The notes beneath the pieces were generated by a model. The model saw only the letters and a program-made list of their open reading frames with translations, searched no databases and was not told the origin of the DNA. DNA of 64,000 bases from UA16 sp042095135 (GTDB lineage: Bacteria > Bacteroidota > Bacteroidia > Flavobacteriales_D > Sanyastnellaceae): assembly GCA_042095135.1 (NCBI GenBank), contig JBELBV010000001.1:107108-171107 (forward strand). The letters run 5' to 3'. The position numbers and the translations under genes are program-made. Positions 18,501 to 26,313 of the stretch are shown here, piece after piece; positions within the stretch are counted from its first letter, which is position 1; every line of letters begins with the position of its first letter.

Positions 18501-21500
18501 CTCAGGAATACATCCTTCGTCCACTGCGACAGCCATCTCTGCTGGGTAGGCATCTGAGCAGCTCTGAGTCACGTCAGCAGGAACGTATGTGAATACCGGA
18601 GCATCGGAGTCATCACTAGCGTAACCGAAGGGCAAGAACACCTGGATGGGGTTTTGCTGATCGCCTTCTGGGAACATTTGAACGAAGATTTCGCCGCTCA
18701 AAATGCCGTTCGTAGTGAATTGACCCACCAGGACTTTGCTATCGTCTCCTGACAGACCATTCGTGAACGTGCCTGCGTTTTCATCCCAGGTCACGAACCA
18801 GCCATCACCAAACTGACCTTCCATTTCAATGTCGCCGCCGGCGTTGAAGTTGTCCGCCCAGTTGGTCGTAGCAGGTACTACTTGTACCGCAGACTCCGTA
18901 GCGCCAATAACGCTGCTTTCCACACCGATGGTCACCCAGCTGTCGTAAGCCAATTCAGGGAAGAAGCCGAAGAATCCAGGATTGATTCCATTTGGAGTAA
19001 CGTCCGTAATCAGTGAAGATTGGAAGAACGGTTGCGTGCTGCGGATGTAGGTTGGGTTAAGTGCATCACCGGTAACAGCAGATAAGACGTCCGTTGCGTT
19101 CGGTGTTTCAATGTACATGCGCTGGACAGACCCTTCAGGAGAATCACCCACCGTTTCGATGACGATGTTATAGCCCTCTACCGAGGCAGCAGCTGCGCAG
19201 CAGTAGTCGCACGAACCATCCTCTTCCGTTACAGATTCGTCATAATTACACGCTGACTCATCTGTACATCCCAACACTTCAAATTCATCACACGTACCGT
19301 CTCCATCAGCGTCGTTCAGGCAGGTACCTTCGCAATCGTAAACGGCGCTTTCCAGTGGACCGCCACACTCGTTGACATCAACTTCATTCAAGAATAGCCC
19401 ATCAAAAGTAATATCGCCCGAACTGAATTGGAACTTTACAGAACGTGAAAAGCTCACAGCCCCAACAGTCTTCGAATTCATTCCAAGGCTTAAAGGTTCG
19501 GCAGGTCCGAAGTACCAATTACCGTTCGCTGTGGTCTTCGCAACCCTCCAATTGGCTCCGCCCTCGGGCAATGAAGTAATGTCGATCTCCAGCGTCTGTG
19601 CTTGATTGCTATTTGCATCTGCCGCCGTTGTTGCAGTGAAAATAAATGGCCAGTTTGCATTGGTGCCTTCCGTGAAGTTATTGCATGTAGCTATTTGAGC
19701 CTCAGCCGAGGTACAATCGTCCAAACTTTCACCATTCAATGCTAAAGAATCAAACTCACCATCGCCGTTAGAAAACTGGAACTTGACCGATCGTGCGAAA
19801 CTTACAGCGTTTACAGTCTTTGAATTCATACCCAAAATGAGCGGTTCGGCAGGGCCGAAGTACCAACTACCGTTCGCTGTGGTCTTCGCAACCCGGTAAT
19901 TCACACCTCCCTCTGGAAGTGATACAATATTCAACGCGAGCGTTTGTGCCGAACTGCTATTAGCATCGTCAGGTGTTGTTGCGGTTAATACGTATTGCCA
20001 TGTTGCATTCGGACCATCGGCAAACAAGCTACACTGAGCGATTGAGGAGGTCGGAACGTCCCCCAAAACAAAGATTTCGGGATAAGAACATGTACCATTG
20101 TCATCGGTCGCAATGGCATCGTAGTTGCACGCCTCAGGGTCTGTGCAACCTCCTTCCTCAAACTCATCACAAATACCATCTTCGTCCACGTCATTCACGC
20201 AGTTGCCATCACAATCGAGGCCCTCTGCAGGGAAGACACACGCCACGAGATCGGTTGGTGCGTCAACATAGTTACATGCAGCAGGGTTCAAACACCCTTC
20301 AACTTCGTTTTCGTCGCAGACATAATCGCCGTCCGCATCGTTCAAGCAGTTACCCTCACAATCGAGGTTTTCACCCCAGTAAGCTGGACCATCTTGGCAA
20401 GAACCATCATCCCAAAGCGCCGCAGGGTCGAAGTTACACGCCGACTCATTCGTGCAAGCGCACAATGGAGATGTCCATGAAATGTATACTTCTTGAGATT
20501 GGGTTTGGTCGCCTTCAGGGAATACCTGTACGTACAAGTCTCCGCTCAAGAAACCGTCCGTAGTAAACTGACCGATTAAAACGCGGTTGTCGTCGCCTGC
20601 AATACCATTGGTTGAGCCCGGAGACAAGAACCATGCACCGCCTGAGCTGGTAGATATAGCGAGGTTATTACCCGCCTCAAATTCTTGGTCCCAAGCTTCG
20701 CCTGGAGTCACAGCCAATGAAGCGTTGGCCTCGCCAGCACCTACATCCGCCATTTGATCGATACCTATAGTCACGAATGAATCATACGCACCGTCAGCGA
20801 AGGCAGGAATGGCACCGAAATCGGGCAACCAAGCTGCTGGCGTTACGCCTCCACCAGGACCGAGGTACTGATAGAAATCCGTCGTCGTAGCAATGTTCAA
20901 TGGGTATTCGGAGTAGCCTGAAACAGCAGACAGCACATCAGTTGCATTGGCTGTCGTTACATACAAGCGGTACGTGCGCAAACCGGTAATTCCACCTACA
21001 GCGTGCAGCTCAACCTCTACGCCGTAATCTGGGTTGCTCGATTCAACTGAATCGCAGCAGTAATCGCATGTTCCGTCGTCCTCGTTGGCCATGGCGTCAT
21101 AGTTGCACGCCTCAGAATCTGTGCAACCGGGGTAAACGCAAGAACCATCGTCCAACGTCGCTCCAGGCTGGTAGTTTGATGCAGAGTCATCGGTACAACC
21201 ACAGAGTTCAGATGAAAACGAGAATTGGTGGCTAACAGATACCGTTTCGCCGGCTGGGATCAACTCGACAAATAGGCTACCATTGAGGTCACCGTCTGTG
21301 GTTACTTGAGCCAGCATGATGCGCATGTCATCACCGGAATAACCGTTGGTAGCACCTGCTGGCACTGACCATCCGTCACCGGCCATCGCATTGGCGCCGT
21401 TGATCATCAAATCGCCACCGTCCAAGAATGAATCGCTCCAATCAACTTCTGTAGCGCTCACACCTGACACCTGAATGGAAGACTGAGCTCCAACTGCTTC

Positions 21501-21914
21501 TGAATCCAAACCAATGGTCACATAGCTGTCGTATTCCAAAGCGGGAAAGAACGAAAAGAGACCTGGGTTAATGTCATTGACCGTCAATCCGCCGTACACG
21601 TTCATGTAGAACGAAGAGGATGTTGTCAATTCGACCGTACCGTCGGCTCCGTCAGAATAAACCGCAGAAACAAAATCCATTTCGGATGTTGTTTCGAGGT
21701 AAACCCGATAAGTGGTAAGACCAGCCAAACTCGCGAGATCGCCTGACTCGGATCCGTCGAAGCTACTGTAGGATTCAACTGTGAGTTGAAAACCTGCCGG
21801 AGCGTTGGCGTCTGAGTCTGAACCAAAACAAGCTGTTTGAGCGAAAAGTTGGTTGGAAAGACCCGCAATCATTGCGAGGGTTCCAAGCATAATGGAAAAT
21901 TTCGTCTGCATCAT
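12495..21914 (-). CDS. Giant secreted Cys-rich/HYR-domain repeat protein (about 3140 residues)
   Basis: An exported modular surface or extracellular protein, probably an adhesin or matrix protein; function not known. The start is the ATG pair at 21914/21911, which gives a signal peptide ending near LSNQLFAQTA. Modules seen: five copies of an unrecognised domain of about 200 residues (near nt 21830-21210, 21040-20460, 19190-18600, 17130-16560, 16070-15510); about fifteen Cys-rich GCTD..ACNYD..DDGSC units; five thrombospondin-3-like acidic loops (DCDGNC..D.DGDG.CDE); about eleven HYR-like units recognised by (T/I)RTWTATDACGN; three copies of a 116-residue domain; and a Cys-bracketed EF-hand-like C-terminus. 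Two HYR units are interrupted by extra domains. No T9SS type-A or type-B tail was seen. It diverges from ffh. Confidence 0.9.
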   Translation of the reverse strand: MMQTKFSIMLGTLAMIAGLSNQLFAQTACFGSDSDANAPAGFQLTVESYSSFDGSESGDLASLAGLTTYRVYLETTSEMDFVSAVYSDGADGTVELTTSSSFYMNVYGGLTVNDINPGLFSFFPALEYDSYVTIGLDSEAVGAQSSIQVSGVSATEVDWSDSFLDGGDLMINGANAMAGDGWSVPAGATNGYSGDDMRIMLAQVTTDGDLNGSLFVELIPAGETVSVSHQFSFSSELCGCTDDSASNYQPGATLDDGSCVYPGCTDSEACNYDAMANEDDGTCDYCCDSVESSNPDYGVEVELHAVGGITGLRTYRLYVTTANATDVLSAVSGYSEYPLNIATTTDFYQYLGPGGGVTPAAWLPDFGAIPAFADGAYDSFVTIGIDQMADVGAGEANASLAVTPGEAWDQEFEAGNNLAISTSSGGAWFLSPGSTNGIAGDDNRVLIGQFTTDGFLSGDLYVQVFPEGDQTQSQEVYISWTSPLCACTNESACNFDPAALWDDGSCQDGPAYWGENLDCEGNCLNDADGDYVCDENEVEGCLNPAACNYVDAPTDLVACVFPAEGLDCDGNCVNDVDEDGICDEFEEGGCTDPEACNYDAIATDDNGTCSYPEIFVLGDVPTSSIAQCSLFADGPNATWQYVLTATTPDDANSSSAQTLALNIVSLPEGGVNYRVAKTTANGSWYFGPAEPLILGMNSKTVNAVSFARSVKFQFSNGDGEFDSLALNGESLDDCTSAEAQIATCNNFTEGTNANWPFIFTATTAADANSNQAQTLEIDITSLPEGGANWRVAKTTANGNWYFGPAEPLSLGMNSKTVGAVSFSRSVKFQFSSGDITFDGLFLNEVDVNECGGPLESAVYDCEGTCLNDADGDGTCDEFEVLGCTDESACNYDESVTEEDGSCDYCCAAAASVEGYNIVIETVGDSPEGSVQRMYIETPNATDVLSAVTGDALNPTYIRSTQPFFQSSLITDVTPNGINPGFFGFFPELAYDSWVTIGVESSVIGATESAVQVVPATTNWADNFNAGGDIEMEGQFGDGWFVTWDENAGTFTNGLSGDDSKVLVGQFTTNGILSGEIFVQMFPEGDQQNPIQVFLPFGYASDDSDAPVFTYVPADVTQSCSDAYPAEMAVAVDEGCIPEVELTLEESIEPADCGYTLTRTWTATDAWGNTATASQVVSLEDNEAPVAVAQEDLTVECTDDLTPGVGVADFPVNSYDNCASDDLTFEYTDVEMDGSVDLTGTTADFHVEMGKDFGGPFGQSLILEAQGVTIGDGAEIDYSDLTSNPSSHRGAIAIDISGAAINAFVDGTNGFPYEYDYAIVTISNMSIDNLAGVTLGTNGIAPGTEVSVATTSNSIVLTWDGTASYSEDETADFSVDNNSSCLATAGVMRTWTVTDGCNNSDTAVQYFTIVDTQGPEFTSTPSNIELSCNDEIPMATVEAVDCGSVSISDPSDDIQAGSCGTSYTIFRTWTATDECGNASTFTQTIMVTDNEAPVFTSFPADVTYTAGDDMEVIEPTAEDDCNEVTIAYSDSQDNSNVEITVITRTWTATDACGNSVSDDQMITVNEVLGCMDDTACNYDEGASYDDGSCDYCSCGSGGEAGFGLELELVANHDGSIAGLEAGMNTYRVYVTTPTSDDFVSSVSGDENVPAYLRSTTSFYQDPFGSLSPDNINELFYTVVPSLAYDSWLTIGIESTPQGDESSITFVQAPGDNWVSEFNAGNDLEIDSFFGGSWFALITASNGYAGDDQRVLVAQLTTTGEVTGQLYVQVFPNGDQSQDTYLTLSFGGNECGCTDATACNYDSEAVYDDGACAYPELAYDCDGNCLSDTDGDGVCDELEIYGCTTEGNCLYDPNATEHDEDMCQVSPFCIGCNDEAACNFNPNVIPEPNFNDGSCEYPEDGFDCDGNCYDDNNDLICDILQGCGHPEACNYDDSVEYPSLDFCDFCSCSNVMSSADGYGIEVEAMASGIEGSTTYQVFVTTPTATDVVNAILGNEMNPIVLASSSQIYQNVNGSALPAPSEMFAFFPDLQYDSYVTLGAGTPADAMSFPPTASGSDPAWVSAFENGGNIVIDDLVGSGWYMNADVMGQYGVAGDDNRVMVAQLTTPGTIHGQLYVQVFPEGLSAGNTLYLTLSFGSEYCGCTDPMACNYDEDSLQDDGSCFYAEEGESCESTCLYDTFAPELVSMEESYTTTCEEAATDIREPEFSDNCDDVLEVSYMDEVEIGDCEGSWTITRTWTALDNNGNTLSVVQTVNVVDTTGPEFSAPADATIACTDDAMDLSLTGNVEDAADACSNEVEVGYSDAFATSDNACFANDIIIRTWTATDACGNSTSKDQIITLVDDNAPYFTSVPEGVTLTCSDEIPMTNATAADACSEVTVTFTDVAGDLTCTGLNEIVRTFEAIDACGNSAFATQLITFVDEQAPVGSVEDVTLDCAEYDAAQEFGTVEVSDNCESDVVVTWVELGDETSTLVYDEDESGDLSSDASNPTEMGVLPMGTTTISGSMANFQSVNADPEYFTLQVAEGQVISSIVITEYTQNGFPTEGGGGFIGIGEGTSLPVLASMEDFPAAAAALFGGALVGVMPGTEAGDEILDDMAAPFDFMGLYIGGFDDVVTDGTYTMMFKEGLEVAGPDAYTDYTLVITVEEEQAGCFEVVREYTFTDGCGNSSTALQTITVEDNEAPELSEVALAVELQCGDEMPAAPTAMDNCSSVEITFVDEVNGLSCSGEESFTRTYTATDACGNASSVSIEVTYNDTIAPTFTAPMDVTVECDSDVNDLALTGDVMDAVDVCSADIYVEYVDAISTSGIEPGAIGTCDVFEDGPNSTWQYVLTATTPDDPNSNEAQTLSINVSSLPEGGVNFRVAKTTANGNWFFGPAEPLSLGLNVKTVSGVSFARSVKFQFTSGDVEFTELELNGEDINACGSGDASCLADNVITRTWTVTDGCGNASSATQTITLEDTTAPVVTFEANVVLDNVATSELDDLAGVEVFDACSDWTYTTTDEWVGNSLTGYELNRVMVFTDACGNSTTIEQNITAVYATGCTYMDAENYDPAAIIDDGSCEYTGCTDMASANYNPIATIDDGSCVIVGCMDPEGYDYDPNANYPGGCDYPDPCPGDINDDGLVNVGDLLEFFQYYGQVCGE
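13155..13485 (-). repeat. Third copy of the 116-residue internal domain
   Basis: Encodes a segment that shares TWQYVLTATTPDD, SLPEGGV, RVAKTTANG and FGPAEPL with the tandem pair at 19362-20035. It is more diverged at the DNA level and sits inside a HYR-like unit near the C-terminus of the giant protein. Confidence 0.8.
13980..14535 (-). other. Domain of about 185 residues inserted in a HYR unit
   Basis: Lies between the Cys-containing first half of a HYR-like unit (ending near VTWVELGDE) and its second half (CFEVVREYTFTDGCGNS). It is Gly-rich and acidic, with no homology I recognise. Confidence 0.5.
17795..18235 (-). other. Domain of about 147 residues inserted in a HYR unit
   Basis: Interrupts a HYR-like unit between SYDNCASDDLTFEYT and the returning MRTWTVTDGCNNS half. 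The insert looks like a beta-rich domain. No known family was recognised. Confidence 0.5.
19362..20035 (-). repeat. Tandem pair of a 116-residue (348-bp) domain
   Basis: Two adjacent copies (19362-19688 and 19712-20035) encode near-identical domains with RVAKTTANG, WYFGPAEPL and SVKFQFS. A 26-bp stretch is identical at 19521-19546 and 19869-19894, exactly 348 bp apart, which points to a fairly recent in-frame tandem duplication. Confidence 0.9.
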
Positions 21915-22049
21915 TCCTAGGTTAAGCAACCGAAAATTACGAAATAACGTGGATGAAAGCAAACACATCGATTAGAAAAATATTTCAATCGAGTAAAATC
22001 GGCCATTCAACGAAGCGATAAAGCTGCGTATAATCAAGCCTTGAGGTCT

Positions 22050-22057
22050 TAAATTTG
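22050..22057 (+). promoter_or_regulatory. -7 box (TAAATTTG) upstream of ffh
   Basis: Exact TAnnTTTG match, 13 nt before the ATG, followed by an A-run. The leader would be very short and A-rich, as is common for well-translated Bacteroidota genes. Confidence 0.5.
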
Positions 22058-22070
22058 CACAAAAAAAAAG

Positions 22071-23408
22071 ATGTTTGAAAACCTCCAAGAACGCTTTGAA
22101 AAGGCCTTTCAGGTGCTTAAAGGACACGGTCAGATCACCGAAGTCAACGTCGGAGAGACCCTAAAAGAGGTCCGAAAAGCACTGTTAGATGCGGACGTAG
22201 ATTACAAGACTGCGAAGGAATTTACAGCGCGTGTCAAGGAGAAAGCACTGGGCCAAGAGGTCCTCACCTCCATCAAGCCAGGTCAACTTCTCATCAAGAT
22301 CACCCACGCCGAATTGACCGAACTAATGGGTTCTGCCGCAGCAGAATTCAAACCGGTTGGCAACCCCTTCGTGGTGCTTATGGCCGGTTTGCAGGGCGCT
22401 GGTAAAACCACGCATTCGGGTAAAATTGCCAAGCTCTTGCGTGACAAGCACAAAAATAATCCCCTGCTGGTCGCCTGTGATGTTCACCGGCCTGCCGCGG
22501 TTGACCAGCTCACCGTTTTGGGTGAGAGCATCGGCGTAGAGGTTTACGCCGAACCGGGCAACAAGAACGCCGTTGAAATTGCCCGCAACGCGCTAGCGCA
22601 CGCCAAGTCCAACGGCCACAATGCGGTCATTGTTGATACCGCAGGCCGATTGGCCATTGACGAGGCCATGATGGCCGAAATTAAAGAGGTTCGCGATGCC
22701 GTACAGCCTCATGAAATCCTGTTCACCGTAGACGCCATGACCGGTCAAGACGCCGTTCGCACTGCCAAGGCATTCAACGACACCTTGGACTTTACCGGTG
22801 TTGTGCTGACCAAACTCGACGGCGATACCCGCGGGGGTGCTGCGTTGGCGATTTACTCCGTTGTTGGCACACCCATCAAGTTTGTGGGTGTAGGCGAAAA
22901 GATGGATGCGTTAGATACCTTCCACCCCAATCGGATGGCCGATCGAATCCTCGGAAAGGGTGATGTGGTCTCACTGGTTGAAAAGGCCCAACAGGTCATC
23001 AGCGAGAAAGAAGCCGCGCAGTTAGAAGCGAAAATTCGAAAGAACAAATTCGACCTGGAGGATTTCATGAATCAACTCCAGCAGTTGAAAAAGATGGGCA
23101 ATATCAAGGATTTAATGGCCATGATTCCCGGCATGTCCAAGGCCCTGAAAGGCATCGAATTGGACGACAATTCCTTCAAGCAAGTCGAGTGCATTATCCA
23201 ATCCATGACCCCAGGTGAACGCGCAAAGCCCGAAACTATCGACGCGCGACGAAAAGCCCGGATTGCGAAGGGTTCTGGAACCGATATTGCACAAGTCAAC
23301 CGGCTGCTCAAGCAGTTCCAAGACATGAAGAAAATGATGCACATCATGACCAAAGGAAAAGGCGGAAAACGCAGCCGAATGGCAGGCCTTTCTGCACTTG
23401 GTCGATAA
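22071..23408 (+). CDS. ffh: Signal recognition particle protein Ffh (SRP54)
   Basis: GTPase that binds signal sequences on ribosomes and, with FtsY, targets membrane proteins to SecYEG. It has the N-domain (about 1-90), the G-domain P-loop GLQGAGKTT, VDTAGRL (G3) and TKLDGDTRGG (G4 region), and a Met-rich M-domain (about 325-430) that binds SRP RNA and signal peptides. The length of 445 is typical. It is first of a likely unit with folD and ribD. No SRP RNA gene was recognised nearby. Confidence 0.97.
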   Translation: MFENLQERFEKAFQVLKGHGQITEVNVGETLKEVRKALLDADVDYKTAKEFTARVKEKALGQEVLTSIKPGQLLIKITHAELTELMGSAAAEFKPVGNPFVVLMAGLQGAGKTTHSGKIAKLLRDKHKNNPLLVACDVHRPAAVDQLTVLGESIGVEVYAEPGNKNAVEIARNALAHAKSNGHNAVIVDTAGRLAIDEAMMAEIKEVRDAVQPHEILFTVDAMTGQDAVRTAKAFNDTLDFTGVVLTKLDGDTRGGAALAIYSVVGTPIKFVGVGEKMDALDTFHPNRMADRILGKGDVVSLVEKAQQVISEKEAAQLEAKIRKNKFDLEDFMNQLQQLKKMGNIKDLMAMIPGMSKALKGIELDDNSFKQVECIIQSMTPGERAKPETIDARRKARIAKGSGTDIAQVNRLLKQFQDMKKMMHIMTKGKGGKRSRMAGLSALGR

Positions 23409-23423
23409 TTCTGAAAGCCCACT

Positions 23424-24296
23424 ATGCAAATCATTGACGGCAAGGCCACTTCCCTGGCCATCCAAGACGAAATCAAGGAGGAAGTCCAAAAACGCGTGGC
23501 CGCAGGGGCCAAAAAACCCCACCTCGCCGCCATCATCGTCGGCGACAACCCGGCTAGTCGCGCCTACGTGGGCCATAAGATAAAAGCATGCGAACGGGTT
23601 GGTTTTGACAGCACGCTGGTGGAGCTCTCAGCAAACATCTTGGAAGAACAGCTCTTAGACGAGGTCAACGCCTTGAATGAAAATCCAGGAATCGACGGAT
23701 TCATCGTTCAATTGCCGCTCCCCGATCAAATCAATGCACAGCGGGTGCTGGAAGCTGTGCTCCCATCTAAAGATGTTGACGGCTTTCACCCCATCAATGC
23801 AGGTAATCTCAGCATCGGGCTGCCCGGCTTTCAACCGGCGACACCGGCAGGCATCATCGAATTGCTCAAGCGCTACGGCATCGAAACGAGTGGCAAACAC
23901 GCAGTTATCTTGGGACGCAGCGCCATTGTCGGCACGCCCATAACGCTCTTGCTTAGCCGCAACGCAAACCCAGGCAATTGCACGGTGACGATGTGTCACT
24001 CGCGCACGCAAAACCTCGCCGAAATCACCCGGAGCGCAGACATTTTGGTGGCGGCAATCGGCCGGCCCCATTTCGTTACACCTGACATGGTCAAACCCGG
24101 TGCAGTTGTCATTGACGTCGGCATCAACCGCATCCCGGATGCGACCAAGAAATCCGGCTCACGGCTCACGGGTGACGTTGATGCCGATGGGTTGTCCGAT
24201 GTCGAAGGCCACATCACTCCCGTTCCGGGCGGCGTAGGCCCCATGACCATTGCCATGTTGCTCAAAAACACCTTGGACGCGGCTGCGCAGTCCTGA
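23424..24296 (+). CDS. folD: Bifunctional methylenetetrahydrofolate dehydrogenase/cyclohydrolase
   Basis: Interconverts 5,10-methylene-THF and 10-formyl-THF in cytosolic one-carbon metabolism. Visible family signatures are the substrate-site DGFIVQLPLPDQI, the NADP-site GRSAIVGTPITLLL and the C-terminal VPGGVGPMTIAMLL. The length of 290 is normal. It begins 15 nt after ffh and is 10 nt before the ribD start, so cotranscription is likely. Confidence 0.96.
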   Translation: MQIIDGKATSLAIQDEIKEEVQKRVAAGAKKPHLAAIIVGDNPASRAYVGHKIKACERVGFDSTLVELSANILEEQLLDEVNALNENPGIDGFIVQLPLPDQINAQRVLEAVLPSKDVDGFHPINAGNLSIGLPGFQPATPAGIIELLKRYGIETSGKHAVILGRSAIVGTPITLLLSRNANPGNCTVTMCHSRTQNLAEITRSADILVAAIGRPHFVTPDMVKPGAVVIDVGINRIPDATKKSGSRLTGDVDADGLSDVEGHITPVPGGVGPMTIAMLLKNTLDAAAQS

Positions 24297-24306
24297 TCCG
24301 CCCCGC

Positions 24307-25407
24307 ATGAAATTTTCGGCCACCGATATGCAGTTCATGCGCACCGCCATGGAACTGGCGGAACGCGGCCAATTCACGGTCGCGCCCAACCCACTCGTGG
24401 GGTGTGTCATTGTCAGTGCAGTCGGCCGAATCATAGGCCAGGGCTGGCATACGGCATTCGGTCAGGCCCATGCGGAAGTGGAAGCATACCAATCGGTTTC
24501 CCCTGCAGACCAACCTTTACTCGCCGAGAGCACTTGGTACGTCACCCTTGAGCCCTGCAACCACGTTGGTAAGACACCGGCTTGTGCGGCCCTCATTGAA
24601 CGTGTCCATCCTAAACGCGTTGTCATTGGCATTCGGGATTTGAATCCTGCTGTTACGGGCCGTGGAATTGAACGACTCCAGGCCGGGGGAATTCGAGTCG
24701 AGGTTGGCTGCCTCGCGGACAAATTGGCTTGGCAGAACCGTCGATTTCTGTGGAATGCTGAAGCGAAGCGTCCTTGGGTCGTTCTCAAATGGGCGGAATC
24801 CCGTGATGGCTTCATGGACGGCAGACAATTTCAGGAGCGACAGCCAGGTGCCGGCGGGTTCCCGATTACGGCTGAAACAGCCCGCCCATTGACACACACG
24901 TGGCGCGCATTGGAACAAGGCATCGCCATTGGAGCGAATACCGCTTTGGTAGACACGCCTCAACTCAACGTTCGCAGCATCGAGGCGCCTTCTCCGCGAA
25001 TCGTGCTGCTCGATCCTGATGGCCTCATCAACTCGAAGCACGCATTGATTCAGCACAACAGCAATTTGATTCATGTCGTTGGGCCGACCAAAAGCCCAGC
25101 ATCGGCGCACACCTGCAACTGGGAAGTGAAAGAAGGAGCGGATGTCTTACTCGAGCGGCTTTATGCTCAATTCCACCTCTCCAGCCTGTTAGTCGAAGGC
25201 GGCGCCACCGTCCTGAACGACTTCTTGCACCAAGACGCCTGGAATGAAATCAAATGCTGGACGAGTCCTGTAGCTGCCGGAGGTGGTTTGCCTGCGCCGT
25301 CCATTCCAGCGTATTCGCTGCCTCTCCCGCACGACATGAAATCAAAGGGAGAAATGGGCGTGGATGCATGGACCAATCAGCTCCATCCGCGTCACGCATT
25401 CGTTTGA
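24307..25407 (+). CDS. ribD: Bifunctional riboflavin biosynthesis deaminase/reductase RibD
   Basis: Second and third steps of riboflavin synthesis: pyrimidine deaminase then ribosyl reductase. The deaminase zinc site shows AHAEVEAY and TLEPCNHVGKTPAC, and the C-terminal reductase domain covers about 150-366. The ATG at 24307 is preferred over an in-frame start at 24250, because it lies 10 nt after the folD stop and opens with the family's usual MQFMRTAMELAERG. Length 366. Its product supplies flavins needed by, for example, the NQR complex in this window. Confidence 0.93.
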   Translation: MKFSATDMQFMRTAMELAERGQFTVAPNPLVGCVIVSAVGRIIGQGWHTAFGQAHAEVEAYQSVSPADQPLLAESTWYVTLEPCNHVGKTPACAALIERVHPKRVVIGIRDLNPAVTGRGIERLQAGGIRVEVGCLADKLAWQNRRFLWNAEAKRPWVVLKWAESRDGFMDGRQFQERQPGAGGFPITAETARPLTHTWRALEQGIAIGANTALVDTPQLNVRSIEAPSPRIVLLDPDGLINSKHALIQHNSNLIHVVGPTKSPASAHTCNWEVKEGADVLLERLYAQFHLSSLLVEGGATVLNDFLHQDAWNEIKCWTSPVAAGGGLPAPSIPAYSLPLPHDMKSKGEMGVDAWTNQLHPRHAFV

Positions 25408-25416
25408 CGGAACGCC

Positions 25417-25424
25417 TACCTTAG
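25417..25424 (+). promoter_or_regulatory. -7-like box (TACCTTAG), 4 nt before GTG start
   Basis: One mismatch from TAnnTTTG, then tcgg and GTG at 25429. The same TACCTTAG-N4-start layout precedes ligA at 54176, which makes this variant more credible. Confidence 0.4.
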
Positions 25425-25428
25425 TCGG

Positions 25429-26313
25429 GTGATTTACCTGCTCATCAGCATCGCACTGTCCACAGGAATTTTTGTCCTGTTTCAACGGTTCCAGCATTGG
25501 GAGGTCCATACGCTCCAAGCCATTGTGCTCAACTACGGCGTCGCAGCGGCGTTGGGCTGGGTGTTGTGCGGAGGACCCGTCCTGTTTGCACGCGTTCAAT
25601 CGGAGCCATGGGCGTGGGTCGCCCTCGGCATGGGATTGCTCTTCATTTACTTATTTCAGCTAATTGCCCGCACCACCCAAACGCTTGGACTGACCGTAAC
25701 CTCGATTGCGTCAAAATTGAGCATGGTTTTGCCTGTAGCCCTGTTCTTGGCATATGACCCACTGGATATACTCACGTGGAAAAAAGGGTTGGCCATTGCA
25801 CTCGCCATCCCCGCCATCGTGTTGGCTTCATGGAAAGAAGAAGAACGAGCAGTGCAGCAGGGCACAGCTCGCTGGTTAGTGCCTTTGGTCATTTTCGTAG
25901 GCAGCGGATGCATTGATTTGATGTTTGCGGCCTACTCAGGGGAAGCCCACATGCAATCTGTCGAACACCGGTATTTGTTCGCTTCTTTGCCGCTGACCAC
26001 GGCGTGCATCGCCGGTGTTGCTTGGCTCGCCGTCTCAAGCCAATTGCGCGTTCCGTCCAGAAACACCTTTCTGGCCGGCGTTGGCCTGGGCATCATCAAT
26101 TTTGGCGCGCTGTATTTCTTACTCGAGACCTACGACAAAATCAACCTCGCGCGCAGCGGCGTGATGCCCGTCAATAACCTTGGCGTCATTTTGCTCAGTG
26201 CTGCTGCCTCGGTCGTATTCTTGGGCGAACGCCTCAATCACCGGAACCGAGCCGGATTGGCCTTGGGGGCGCTGGTCATTTTACTTCTGCTGTGGGAATC
26301 CCTCAACGGCTGA
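25429..26313 (+). CDS. EamA/DMT-superfamily transporter
   Basis: A 294-residue polytopic inner-membrane protein with about ten hydrophobic helices in two EamA-like halves, of the drug/metabolite transporter superfamily. The substrate cannot be inferred. It starts with GTG, and the first residues (IYLLISIALSTGIFVLF) form a membrane helix. It converges with the M1 peptidase gene with 0 bp between stop codons. Confidence 0.8.
   Translation: MIYLLISIALSTGIFVLFQRFQHWEVHTLQAIVLNYGVAAALGWVLCGGPVLFARVQSEPWAWVALGMGLLFIYLFQLIARTTQTLGLTVTSIASKLSMVLPVALFLAYDPLDILTWKKGLAIALAIPAIVLASWKEEERAVQQGTARWLVPLVIFVGSGCIDLMFAAYSGEAHMQSVEHRYLFASLPLTTACIAGVAWLAVSSQLRVPSRNTFLAGVGLGIINFGALYFLLETYDKINLARSGVMPVNNLGVILLSAAASVVFLGERLNHRNRAGLALGALVILLLLWESLNG

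Noticed and set aside
19973..20563. Long plus-strand open frame opposite the giant gene (also at 16329-16838 and 14053-14508)
   Set aside because: These are antisense shadows of the low-complexity, Asp/Thr/Ser-rich coding sequence. The predicted peptides are His/Arg/Ser-rich with no domain, and no promoter box lies upstream.
21969..22070. SRP RNA (ffs) next to ffh
   Set aside because: The 100-bp gap is AT-rich and shows no GNAR tetraloop hairpin; only a -7 box is visible.
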